64,000 bases of DNA, from positions 62,001-126,000 of the forward strand of contig NZ_CP159808.1 of the NCBI RefSeq assembly GCF_047717795.1. The letters run 5' to 3'. Below, piece by piece: positions 1-11,832 of this stretch. The DNA comes from Marisalimonas sp016777705 (GTDB lineage Bacteria; Pseudomonadota; Alphaproteobacteria; Puniceispirillales; Marisalimonadaceae). Within the stretch, counting starts at the first letter, position 1; every line of letters begins with the position of its first letter. Position numbers and translations under genes: made by a program. The notes under the pieces are model-generated. The model did no database searches and was not told the DNA's origin. It saw nothing but the letters and a program-made list of their open reading frames with translations.

Positions 1-449
1 TAGATGTATCTAAAAAATCTTTAAAAGCTGTAAAGTTTAATTCATTAAAATTTAAAATGTATGAAAGAACTAAGCTTATTAGTTTAGACTGGAGTTCACC
101 TGATTGGGATAGAGATTTATTGGATTTCGAAAAAAATATTAAGTTTGATGCAATTGTAACGAACCCACCTTATATACCGTCTGCTGAAATTGAACTATTA
201 CAAAAAGAGGTAAAATATTATGATCCTTTGATTGCGTTGGATGGGGGTAAAGATGGACTAGATGCTTATAGGTTAATTTTTAGTAAATTATTTAAATTGT
301 TAAAACCAAATGGAAAACTTTTTGTTGAGATAGGAAAAAATCAAGAAAAATTTATTTCAACAATCGGTTTGAATAATGGCTTGTTAACAATAGATTATGG
401 ACGAGATTTACAAGGAATTATTAGATTAATTGTATTTACAATTAAATAA
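1..449 (+). CDS. prmC: PrmC (HemK) protein-(glutamine-N5) methyltransferase, 5' truncated by window edge
   Basis: This gene transfers methyl from S-adenosylmethionine to the glutamine of the GGQ motif in peptide-chain release factors, in the cytoplasm. The defining NPPY catalytic motif is encoded at bases 162-173, preceded by a DAIVT strand, and the C-terminal part of the Rossmann methyltransferase fold follows. The frame is open from base 3, and the residues before the first ATG (base 57) also look like PrmC, so the true start lies outside the window and the ATG at 57 is internal. Family members are about 280 aa; about 149 codons are visible. The DUF4167 gene and clpB that follow are the usual alphaproteobacterial neighbours. 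Confidence 0.9.
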   Translation, partial: DVSKKSLKAVKFNSLKFKMYERTKLISLDWSSPDWDRDLLDFEKNIKFDAIVTNPPYIPSAEIELLQKEVKYYDPLIALDGGKDGLDAYRLIFSKLFKLLKPNGKLFVEIGKNQEKFISTIGLNNGLLTIDYGRDLQGIIRLIVFTIK

Positions 450-632
450 TTTTTTTTCTTCTTGGCTAAACATTAAAAAGTTTATATAAAACATAAATAA
501 GTTAAATCTTATTTTTATTAATGATACATTAGATACATTAATCGAGTATATCAATTTAAGATAGTACTCTTAAAAAAACTTTTAAAATTTTATATTTAAA
601 TATAACACTATTATTCAATTATTAGGACAAAT

Positions 633-1133
633 ATGAGACAACAAAATAATGGGCGTCGCCGTCAAAATCGAGGATCAAGTCGTCGAAGCTATGGTGCTGG
701 TAATAACAATGGAAACATAAACAAAAATACTGTCATAGATAGTTCTGGACCTGATGGAAGACAAAGAGGTTCAGTTTCTCAATTAAGCGAAAAATATACT
801 AGCCTAGCTTCAGATGCTGCTGCATCTGATGACCGTATTTTAGCAGAGTCTTACTTACAATTTGCTGATCATTATTATAGAATACACCAAGAGATTGAAA
901 TTAATAATGAAGCAAAAGAAACAAAGCTGAATCCAGAAAAAAATAATAATGAAAATAGTAATTCTGAAATAGAAGTTGAAAACAAAGACAAAAACAATAA
1001 TAAAAAACCTCCTCGACGTCAAAGAGGGTACCAGATTAGAGAAACTGAACTGTTAGCTCAAGAAGATGAGAATACTAAAATAATAAAAGAAAAAGAGAAC
1101 TCTGAAAAACATTCAAACGTTGACAACATATAG
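633..1133 (+). CDS. DUF4167 domain protein
   Basis: A 166-aa protein of the DUF4167 family, which has no established biochemical function. The N-terminus (about residues 1-30) is very basic and rich in Arg, Asn and Gly, which suggests nucleic-acid binding. The conserved core (about residues 40-90) contains the VSQLSEKYTSLASDA and DRILAESYLQFADHYYR type segments that define the family. The rest is a low-complexity acidic and Asn/Lys-rich tail with a second Arg-rich patch (about residues 124-133). It sits between prmC and clpB, the standard position in alphaproteobacteria. The start is the only ATG before the conserved basic segment. Confidence 0.85.
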   Translation: MRQQNNGRRRQNRGSSRRSYGAGNNNGNINKNTVIDSSGPDGRQRGSVSQLSEKYTSLASDAAASDDRILAESYLQFADHYYRIHQEIEINNEAKETKLNPEKNNNENSNSEIEVENKDKNNNKKPPRRQRGYQIRETELLAQEDENTKIIKEKENSEKHSNVDNI

Positions 1134-1308
1134 TCTTCCAAAAAATTATTAAGTTTAGGAAAAAATAAAAAATCAGATATTGAAATACATAATATTAATT
1201 CAACTTCCATAACATAAACTTAAAAAATATATGAAACCTTTTAAACATTGAAATTCTAGCAATTGGTAACCATATAAATCAATATTTACACAAAAACGGG
1301 TTCAAGAA

Positions 1309-3879
1309 ATAGAAAATTTATTAAAACAATTTTCTGATAGATCAAAAGTCACACTCAAATTAGCACATGAACTTTCTCTTAGTGCAGGTGTTAATTTAAT
1401 TTCTGATCATGTTTTATTTATAATTATAGATAAATCTGAAAAATATATTGATAAAATTCTAAATAATCTTGGTGCTGACGTAAGTAATTTACAAAAACAA
1501 TTGAGCTTGAGTTTGTCGTTATTAAAAAAATCTCAACAAGAAAATAAAATTGATAAAAGTATTACAAAATTAATCGACGTAGCCAGACATTTAATTATTA
1601 AAAATGGTGATAAGGTTATTACTCAAGAAATATTATTGTTATCATTAACTTGTGTTAATAATCCAGGGCAAAAACTTCTACTCAATGAAGGCGTAGACTT
1701 TAACAAATTACAAGATGAGATTAATAGATTTAGGAAAGGCAAAAAAGCAATGAATGAAACAGCTGAATCCGGCTTTGACACACTTAATCGATTTGCAACT
1801 AATCTTACTGCTAACGCTCTTAAGGGTTTGTTAGATCCTGTTATTGGCAGAGACGAGGAAATCCGACGTGTAATTCAAGTTTTGTCCAGAAGAACTAAAA
1901 ATAACCCAGTGTTAATAGGTGAACCTGGTGTTGGTAAGACGGCTATTTTAGAAGGTTTAGCAATAAGAATAGCCCAGGACGATGTTCCAGAAAAATTAAA
2001 GGATAAAGAAATTTTTTCTTTGGATTTAGCAAGTATTTTAGCAGGAGCTAAATTTAGAGGTGACTTTGAAGAAAGATTGAAATCTTTACTAAATGAAGTT
2101 GAAAAGAAAAGAGACAAAATAGTACTTTTTATAGACGAGCTTCACTCACTTGTTGGTGCTGGGGGAGCGGATGGCTCTCTAGACGCATCTAATATATTTA
2201 AGCCTGCACTAGCAAGAGGTGAATTACACTGTGTTGGAGCAACTACCTTTGAGGAATATAGAAAATATATTGAAAAGGACAAAGCATTGGCAAGAAGGTT
2301 CCAACAAGTATACATAAACGAGCCAGATATTGAGAATAGTATATCAATGATGAGGGGACTTAAGGAAAAATATGAATTATTTCATGGAATAACAATTTCT
2401 GACAAGGCTCTATTAGCTTCTGTACATTTATCATCGAGATATATAAATGACAGGTTTTTACCTGACAAAGCAATTGATTTGATAGATGAAGCAGCGAGCC
2501 GAAAAAGAATTGAGATAGACTCAAAACCAGATGCTTTAGATGAAACAGATAGAAGAATAATTCAATTAAAAATTGAAAGAAAAGTTTTAAAAAAAGAAAA
2601 AGATCAATCTTCCCATGATAGGTTAGATAAGGTTGAAGATGAATTAAAAGAACTTCAATTAATATCAGAAAAAGAAACCAAGAATTGGAAATTAAGCAAG
2701 AAATTAATTGAAGATGAACAACAAAGAAAAGTTGATTTAGAAAATGCAAGGAATGAGCTTGATATTGTCAAGAGAGACGGTGATTGGGAAAGAGCAGGAG
2801 AAATTTCATATCAAGTAATACCAAACTTAGAAAGAAAAATAACAGAAAACGAAACTAATGCTGACCAAATAAACACAATTGTTTCAGAACAAGACGTAGC
2901 AACAGTTGTTTCAAAGTGGACGGGCATACCTTTAGAAAAAATGATGGAATTTGAAAGAATTAAACTAATTAACATTAAAGATGAATTAAAAAAATCAATA
3001 ATTGGTCAAGATATTGTAATTGATGCTATTTCAAAAACTATTATTCGATCAAGAGCAGGCTTAAGTGATCCTACTAGCCCACTTGGTTCATTCATATTCC
3101 TTGGCTCTACAGGAGTAGGCAAAACTGAAACTGCTAAAGCTTTAGCGAAATTTTTATTTAATGATAGTGAATCTCTAATTAGAATAGATATGTCTGAATA
3201 TATGGAAAAACATTCAATCTCCAGGTTGATTGGCGCACCTCCTGGATATGTTGGTTATGACGAAGGAGGGGTATTAACAGAAGCTGTTATAAGAAGGCCA
3301 TATAGAGTAATACTTTTCGATGAAATAGAAAAAGCACATTTAGACGTTTTAAATTTATTATTACAAGTTATGGATGACGGCCGCTTAACTGATAGTCATG
3401 GAAAAACCGTCGATTTTACAAATACTATAATAATAATGACAAGCAATATGGGCTCAGAATATTTTGAAAGTAACTTAAATTTTAGTGAAAAAAATGAAAA
3501 AACTAAATCTGTTATTAATAAAGTTATGAACGTAGTTAAATCTAAATTAAGTCCTGAATTTATAAATAGATTAGATGAAATTTTATTTTTTTCTAAATTA
3601 GGAAAATCCCATGTTGCTGACATTGTAGAAATCCAATTAAACTCTCTTAAAAATAGACTTTTGTTAAATAATTACTCCATTGTGTGGGATGATAAAGTTT
3701 GTGATACAATAGCATTAAAAAGTTATAATCCTGAATATGGAGCAAGGCCTATTAAGAGAGAAATTAGGGATGTAGTTGAAGATAAAATAAGTGAATTGAT
3801 TATCAATAACAATATTAAAGAAGGAAGCGTTATAATGATTGAGGTTGTTGATAATAATATTGAAGTAAATCTAGTTTAA
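1309..3879 (+). CDS. clpB: ClpB disaggregase; N-domain frame lacks a canonical start codon
   Basis: Hexameric AAA+ chaperone that threads aggregated proteins through its pore with DnaK/DnaJ. Two ATPase modules are clear: Walker A sequences at bases 1918-1941 (GEPGVGKT) and 3103-3126 (GSTGVGKT), with a Lys/Glu-rich coiled-coil M-domain around 2530-2860 that separates ClpB from ClpA. The Clp N-domain is also recognisable: DRSK and the LA...SAGV...DHVLF segment at about 1336-1420 align with family DRAK and ...EHLL. This frame has no ATG, GTG or TTG before TTG 1501; at the expected Met position stands ATA (1309), and TGA (1249) and TAA (1267) block extension upstream. A gene caller would start at TTG 1501 or ATG 1750. 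The start given here marks the homology limit, not a proven initiator. The body of the gene looks intact. Confidence 0.85.
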   Translation: MENLLKQFSDRSKVTLKLAHELSLSAGVNLISDHVLFIIIDKSEKYIDKILNNLGADVSNLQKQLSLSLSLLKKSQQENKIDKSITKLIDVARHLIIKNGDKVITQEILLLSLTCVNNPGQKLLLNEGVDFNKLQDEINRFRKGKKAMNETAESGFDTLNRFATNLTANALKGLLDPVIGRDEEIRRVIQVLSRRTKNNPVLIGEPGVGKTAILEGLAIRIAQDDVPEKLKDKEIFSLDLASILAGAKFRGDFEERLKSLLNEVEKKRDKIVLFIDELHSLVGAGGADGSLDASNIFKPALARGELHCVGATTFEEYRKYIEKDKALARRFQQVYINEPDIENSISMMRGLKEKYELFHGITISDKALLASVHLSSRYINDRFLPDKAIDLIDEAASRKRIEIDSKPDALDETDRRIIQLKIERKVLKKEKDQSSHDRLDKVEDELKELQLISEKETKNWKLSKKLIEDEQQRKVDLENARNELDIVKRDGDWERAGEISYQVIPNLERKITENETNADQINTIVSEQDVATVVSKWTGIPLEKMMEFERIKLINIKDELKKSIIGQDIVIDAISKTIIRSRAGLSDPTSPLGSFIFLGSTGVGKTETAKALAKFLFNDSESLIRIDMSEYMEKHSISRLIGAPPGYVGYDEGGVLTEAVIRRPYRVILFDEIEKAHLDVLNLLLQVMDDGRLTDSHGKTVDFTNTIIIMTSNMGSEYFESNLNFSEKNEKTKSVINKVMNVVKSKLSPEFINRLDEILFFSKLGKSHVADIVEIQLNSLKNRLLLNNYSIVWDDKVCDTIALKSYNPEYGARPIKREIRDVVEDKISELIINNNIKEGSVIMIEVVDNNIEVNLV
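1732..1752 (+). promoter_or_regulatory. Internal ribosome-binding site and ATG in clpB
   Basis: AGGAAAGG (1732-1739) lies 10 nt before the in-frame ATG at 1750, which falls between the Clp N-domain and the first AAA+ module. E. coli ClpB is known to be made in a full and an N-domain-less form by internal initiation, so this site could produce the short form here. Since the upstream start is non-canonical, it may be the main start. The assignment is inferred from sequence only. Confidence 0.45.
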
Positions 3880-3884
3880 ATAAA

Positions 3885-5267
3885 TCAATTTAACTTCTTC
3901 TTTTGTAAACTAACTTCAGCATTACTTGCAAGCTTTTCATTTTCATAAGTTTTTTCAAGTGCAAGCTTTTGTGTCATAATATTTTGAACATGATTTTTAA
4001 AAGTTTCAATCATATTAGGCTGTATATTTTTACCTGTGGGTAATTTAATTTTCATAGGATTAACTTGTTTATTGTTGCGCAAAACCTCGTAATGCAAATG
4101 TGGTCCAGTTGATCTGCCAGTAGAGCCAACATAACCAATGGTTTTACCTTGCTGTACTCTTTTTCCAACTTTTATATTTCTATGAAATCCTGATAAGTGA
4201 GCGTAAGCAGTCTTATATGTACCTGTATGACGTATTTTAATATATTTACCATATGACCCATTCCAGCCTGCTTTTTCAACAATTCCATCTCCAGCTGCAA
4301 AAATAGGTGTTCCTGATGGTGCCGCAAAATCTAAACCTCTATGCATTTTTGTATATCCCAAAACTGGATGTCTCCTTACTCCATATCTACTGGACAAGCG
4401 TGCTCCATTAATAGGGGTTTTCATTATTGTTCTTTTTGATGATTTTCCGTCTTTATCATAATATTGTGGTAGGCCATACTTGTCATTATAATTGTAATAA
4501 CTTAGTTTTTTGCCGGATAATGTAATGCTTACATATGTTATTGGCTTAGTTTTTATAGTTTTGTTTTTTAATATGTCAATTTCTTTGGTATATAATACCT
4601 CAAAAGTGTCTCCCTGACGAATTTCTCTTTGAAAATCAACCGAAAAACCTAAAAGACTTATCATGTCAAGTAAGGTACTTTCCGGCATTCCAGACTTTAT
4701 AGCAGAGTTATATAAGCTTGAGTGGATAACACCTTTTACAAGAGTTTTTGTTAATTTAGTAGGTCTTAAAAAAACTTGTGATACAAAGTTACTTTTAAGA
4801 TCTTGCCATACAAAAATATCATAGGTTTTGGAATAGCTTAATTTTAAACCTCCCCCAATAAGCTTTGATGGATTTGAATAATTTATAATCATATTAGCTG
4901 GAAGGGTGCTAAGTATTTTCTTTCCATTCTTAAGCTTATATATAGAGTTTATAATTTCGTTAACATTTTTAGTTTTAAAGTTTATTCTATGCAAAGCAGA
5001 GCTGAGTGTTTCATTAACTTTCAAATTTGTTTTTTTTACATTCACAATTGGCATTGCTCCAATTTTTTGGACTGTATTTAAAACCGTATCAGCTGATTCT
5101 TCAATCTTGGTAAGATCAAGAGGTTTTTTAGTGGGAATTTCAACTTGAGTAATTTGTTGAGGCGATGATAAAGCAGTATCGGTGTTTAAGAAAACATAAA
5201 GCGGGAAACATAAAACTAAAGTAACAACATTATTGTATAAACACTTAATTTTAAATAGTTTTTTCAT
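3885..5267 (-). CDS. Secreted M23 (LytM) family metallopeptidase
   Basis: A periplasmic zinc endopeptidase of the M23/LytM family that probably cuts peptidoglycan cross-links. The catalytic domain is C-terminal: the HRGLDFA zinc motif is encoded near 4330-4350 and HLHYE near 4085-4100, with TAYAHLSG between them. The N-terminal half is an OapA/LysM-like linker domain typical of the long alphaproteobacterial enzymes. I chose the ATG at 5267 because it is followed directly by Lys-Lys-Leu and a hydrophobic signal segment ending at a TALSS-like site; the frame extends 27 codons further upstream, but those residues look like noise. It converges on clpB with only 5 nt between stops. About 460 aa. 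Confidence 0.85.
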   Translation of the reverse strand: MKKLFKIKCLYNNVVTLVLCFPLYVFLNTDTALSSPQQITQVEIPTKKPLDLTKIEESADTVLNTVQKIGAMPIVNVKKTNLKVNETLSSALHRINFKTKNVNEIINSIYKLKNGKKILSTLPANMIINYSNPSKLIGGGLKLSYSKTYDIFVWQDLKSNFVSQVFLRPTKLTKTLVKGVIHSSLYNSAIKSGMPESTLLDMISLLGFSVDFQREIRQGDTFEVLYTKEIDILKNKTIKTKPITYVSITLSGKKLSYYNYNDKYGLPQYYDKDGKSSKRTIMKTPINGARLSSRYGVRRHPVLGYTKMHRGLDFAAPSGTPIFAAGDGIVEKAGWNGSYGKYIKIRHTGTYKTAYAHLSGFHRNIKVGKRVQQGKTIGYVGSTGRSTGPHLHYEVLRNNKQVNPMKIKLPTGKNIQPNMIETFKNHVQNIMTQKLALEKTYENEKLASNAEVSLQKKKLN

Positions 5268-5360
5268 GATGAATTGGATATTGCCGTTATAATATTTAAA
5301 TGTCAAGTCAACAATTTTGCAGTATAAATGAATAAAAATAACTAACATTAAATATTAATT

Positions 5361-5380
5361 AAAAAAAAAAATTTTTTTTT
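5361..5380 (+). promoter_or_regulatory. A-tract/T-tract, possible UP element or bend upstream of the rRNA promoter
   Basis: Eleven A residues followed by nine T residues sit 21 bp before the -35 box of the rRNA promoter. Such tracts bend DNA and often act as UP elements, but the distance is a little larger than usual, so the role is inferred. Confidence 0.35.
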
Positions 5381-5401
5381 AGTAAAAAATGACTTTTAAG
5401 T

Positions 5402-5430
5402 TTGACACAATCATAGATGGTGAGTATAAC
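5402..5430 (+). promoter_or_regulatory. Consensus sigma70 promoter of the rRNA operon
   Basis: TTGACA at 5402-5407 and TATAAC at 5425-5430 are separated by exactly 17 bp, an ideal housekeeping promoter. The predicted transcription start is about 5437, upstream of the 16S processing stem beginning at 5495. No second promoter of similar quality is seen before the 16S gene. Confidence 0.75.
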
Positions 5431-5494
5431 GCCAATTCGATTTGTAACTAAATCGTTTTACTCATTTTTGAGTATCTGTTTGAAAATGTTAATA

Positions 5495-5519
5495 TTAAGA
5501 AGAGATTCATAGACGGTGG
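5495..5519 (+). other. 5' arm of the 16S rRNA processing stem
   Basis: This segment is complementary to 7184-7211 just past the 16S gene. AGATTC and GACGG pair with GAATCT and CCGTC, with a 3-nt insertion in the 3' arm and one or two mismatches. Long stems bracketing pre-16S rRNA are the classical RNase III substrate, so the primary transcript must begin upstream of 5495. Confidence 0.65.
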
Positions 5520-5670
5520 TCTTATATTTTATACATAAATATACGGTTGTCTATTGAATCGCGCAATTTACCATAATAATGAATAACAAATTAATTAATT
5601 TGTTTGTCAGTAACTTGAGTGTGAAGGTAAGATAACCTTTTCGGTAGAATTATTTATAATTCTTACCCAT

Positions 5671-7165
<1,495 letters not shown>

Positions 7166-7183
7166 AAGTATAGAATGTAAACG

Positions 7184-7211
7184 CCGCCGTCTTTGAATCT
7201 CTTCTTCTTAA
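7184..7211 (+). other. 3' arm of the 16S rRNA processing stem
   Basis: Reverse complement of the segment at 5495-5519, located 24 nt after the 16S 3' end and before tRNA-Ile. Together they would close the 16S precursor loop for RNase III. Confidence 0.65.
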
Positions 7212-7240
7212 ACTTGAAATAAATAGTTTGCTACAGCTAA

Positions 7241-7317
7241 AGGCGCGTAGCTCAGTTGGTTAGAGCGCACGACTGATAATCGTGAGGTCGGCAGTTCAAA
7301 TCTGCCCGTGCCTACCA
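7241..7317 (+). tRNA. tRNA-Ile (anticodon GAT)
   Basis: A 77-nt cloverleaf with CCA encoded. The acceptor stem AGGCGCG pairs with CGTGCCT, allowing one G-U pair; the D-arm is GCTCAGTTGGTTAGAGC, the anticodon loop is CTGATAA with GAT, and the T-arm contains GTTCAAATC. It lies in the 16S-23S spacer, as in most alphaproteobacteria. Unusually, no tRNA-Ala follows it. Confidence 0.97.
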
Positions 7318-7516
7318 CTGTGTCTAATGAGTTTAAGAAATATTAATAGTTGAGATAAGAATTGATGTTAAATCAATCTGATTGAAATAGTTGGTGAAGA
7401 TGATCCCAAATAATAGGGCAATATTGCACAAAATATTGTCCAGCTTACGGATTGTACTTAAAATTACATTTCAAGATTATGTATTTTTAAAAGTAGTAAT
7501 GGTTGTCTGACCGGTT

Positions 7517-7536
7517 ACTACTTTCATGTACGGTCC

Positions 7537-7544
<8 letters not shown>
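7517..7544 (+). other. 5' arm of the 23S rRNA processing stem
   Basis: The sequence around CTTTCATGTACGGTCCGATC, which runs into the 23S 5' end, is complementary to 10252-10279 just beyond the 23S 3' end. The GATCAAGC/GCTTGATC pair is helix 1 of 23S rRNA; the outer ACTTTCATG/CATGAAAGT pairing extends it into an RNase III-type stalk. Confidence 0.65.
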
Positions 7545-10251
<2,707 letters not shown>

Positions 10252-10259
<8 letters not shown>

Positions 10260-10279
10260 GTGACCGTCATGAAAGTAGA
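10252..10279 (+). other. 3' arm of the 23S rRNA processing stem
   Basis: Complement of 7517-7544. The inner part closes helix 1 of 23S rRNA and the outer GACCGTCATGAAAGTA lies in the 23S-5S spacer. Confidence 0.65.
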
Positions 10280-10342
10280 AACCTGGTTTTTACTAATGAC
10301 AGTGTCGTAAGCAATTATTAGGATCATCTTCTTATTTCAAAA

Positions 10343-10352
10343 CTGTGAGGCT
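10343..10352 (+). other. 5' arm of the 5S rRNA flanking stem
   Basis: CTGTGAGGCT is the exact reverse complement of AGCCTCACAG at 10479-10488 on the other side of the 5S gene. This 10-bp perfect stem probably guides 5S precursor processing. Confidence 0.6.
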
Positions 10353-10353
10353 T

Positions 10354-10476
10354 GACGGCCTGGTGATTATGGCGCAGATGTACCACCCGATCCCATTCCG
10401 AACTCGAACGTGAAGCTCTGTTGCGCTGATGGTACTGCATCTTAAGGTGTGGAAGAGTAAGTCGTTGCCAGGCCTT
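10354..10476 (+). rRNA. rrf: 5S ribosomal RNA
   Basis: The 5S gene follows 23S by about 95 nt. GGCCTGG (10357-10363) pairs with CCAGGCC (10468-10474) as helix I, and the conserved ACCCGATCCCATTCCGAACTC loop region begins near 10384. It is bracketed by a perfect 10-bp inverted repeat. Ends are approximate to a few bases. Confidence 0.93.
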
Positions 10477-10503
10477 CTAGCCTCACAGCTAACAACGGCA
10501 TGA

Positions 10504-10650
<147 letters not shown>

Positions 10651-10680
10651 ACCCCTAAACCACTGCATCTATAGCGACTC

Positions 10681-10701
10681 CTATAGCGACAGTTCGTCAG
10701 G
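10681..10701 (+). repeat. 21-bp direct repeat, left copy
   Basis: The 21 bases here, starting CTATAGCGAC and ending TCGTCAGG, recur exactly at 11295-11315. The pair brackets the small secreted-protein gene. Another CTATAGCGAC stands just upstream at 10669-10678. Confidence 0.8.
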
Positions 10702-10749
10702 TTTATTACGTAATATTACTTACAAATTAGGTAATTATTTTAGTTATAA

Positions 10750-11241
10750 CTAGTACTTATACCCTCTTGATTTCATACAACTTTTCATTAATCCACCTTG
10801 CATGTTCCAATCATTGGGATATTTATTTTCAGAAATTGCAGTGCAAGCATCTTGATTCCTGTGAAATCTAATACACCAATTAACTAAATTTTGGCTGCCT
10901 TTATTTTTGCATCTTTTGTAATATTTGCTAGATCCAAGAGGTCTAATACTAATTATTTTTCCATTAGGTACTGGCTTAACTAATGACTTCTGTCTTTGAT
11001 AATTTTTTGGCTTTATTAGATTACGCATTTCATTCAATTGTTTTTGATTTTGTAGCTCCTGCTGTTTGAGTTTTTGGTTCATACAATTGAACCATTTTTG
11101 GCTGTTATATGGTTCATAAGGATTGCCAAGTCCAGATCCAATAAATTTTGAGCAATCAAAACTATAGGCACTTGAAACTTGTAATATGCTTGAAACAGCT
11201 ATTATAAAAATTATTAATATATTTTTAAATTTTAATAACAT
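10750..11241 (-). CDS. Small secreted Cys-containing protein of unknown function
   Basis: I do not recognise this 163-aa protein. It starts with a signal peptide (about residues 1-28, Lys then a long hydrophobic run, ending near SSAYS), so it is probably exported to the periplasm. The mature part is polar, with a Gln/Lys-rich middle (about residues 60-75, possibly helical) and a C-terminal half with several cysteines (near residues 111, 122, 132 and 155) that could form disulfides. It is the only gene between the initiator tRNA and the repeated tRNA fragment and is bracketed by 21-bp direct repeats, so it is likely acquired. The ATG start fits the signal peptide. Confidence 0.6.
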   Translation of the reverse strand: MLLKFKNILIIFIIAVSSILQVSSAYSFDCSKFIGSGLGNPYEPYNSQKWFNCMNQKLKQQELQNQKQLNEMRNLIKPKNYQRQKSLVKPVPNGKIISIRPLGSSKYYKRCKNKGSQNLVNWCIRFHRNQDACTAISENKYPNDWNMQGGLMKSCMKSRGYKY

Positions 11242-11294
11242 TTAAATAAGTTAACATGAAACGCTATAATTTCGTATAGTAAATAATATTGTTT

Positions 11295-11315
11295 CTATAG
11301 CGACAGTTCGTCAGG
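11295..11315 (+). repeat. 21-bp direct repeat, right copy
   Basis: Exact match to 10681-10701, same orientation, 614 bp away. It ends in TCGTCAGG, the same word that begins the repeated tRNA fragment, so the repeat may be an integrase core site or a remnant of one. Confidence 0.8.
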
Positions 11316-11436
11316 CACAACATTTCTTTCCAAAAACGTCAGGCAGATTTGGTTCGCCGTAGATTTTCAGCGACTCGAAATCCATAGCGACATTCATAGC
11401 GAACCACCCCCTAAAAACGGCAGATTTCCGACATTT

Positions 11437-11583
11437 TCGTCAGGCTCATAACCTGAAGGTCGTAGGTTCAAATCCTACCCCCGCAACCAACTTATTCAAT
11501 AAAATCAATGACTTAAACGACAATCAAGAACTTAGGTTCTTGGGGTTTTTTTGCGTTTTAAGCCTGATAATGATTACAGAATG
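11437..11583 (+). repeat. Truncated tRNA-Met 3' half, copy 2 (putative attachment-site remnant)
   Basis: Starts at TCGTCAGG and repeats the anticodon stem-loop, variable loop, T-arm, CCA end and downstream terminator of the initiator tRNA gene. It lacks the acceptor 5' strand and D-arm, so it cannot fold as a tRNA. Downstream of the terminator it continues with AGCCTGATAA...ACAGAATG, which also follows copy 3 but not copy 1. Confidence 0.8.
11525..11552 (+). terminator. Intrinsic terminator carried by tRNA fragment copy 2
   Basis: CAAGAAC and GTTCTTG form a perfect 7-bp stem around TTAG, followed by GGG and seven T residues. It is the counterpart of the terminator at 10614-10642, with a cleaner stem. 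Confidence 0.7.
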
Positions 11584-11832
11584 GCTAACAAAATGGCTAA
11601 CTCTCGTCAGGCATAGTTCCCTTTTTTCATATTTGAGTTGTGTTTTTAAATAATCTCGTAATATTAATAAATACTTTAGTAAGATTAAAATTAATAATAT
11701 ATGGACGGATATTTTTGTATTTTAAGTATTTATTTATACAGAGTGATTAATGTTCGTCAGATTTATGTCTTTTTATTTAAATATTAAAATGTGATATAGT
11801 TAATTAATTCTAAACATTAGAGATTTGGAGCT

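Larger units (their letters stand above)
11242..11832. other. Non-coding, repeat-rich tract between secreted-protein gene and LysR gene
   Basis: About 590 bp with no convincing gene. It holds the right 21-bp repeat (11295-11315), further ATAGCGA words (11384, 11396), CGTCAG words (11337, 11438, 11605, 11755), two GGCAGATTT words (11342, 11420), the second tRNA-Met fragment with its terminator (11437-11583), and a doubled ATGGCTAAC (about 11581 and 11593). The 170-nt gap at 10581-10749 on the other side of the secreted-protein gene has the same character. Confidence 0.7.

Noticed and set aside
1231..1300. UGA or UAA recoding to link ATG 1231 to the ClpB frame
   Set aside because: It would need read-through of both TGA 1249 and TAA 1267, and the encoded residues before 1309 do not resemble ClpB. 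Other genes here end in TAA, TAG and TGA normally.
11437..11513. Apparent second tRNA-Met gene
   Set aside because: Only the anticodon arm, variable loop, T-arm and CCA end are present. The acceptor 5' strand and D-arm are missing, so it cannot form a tRNA.
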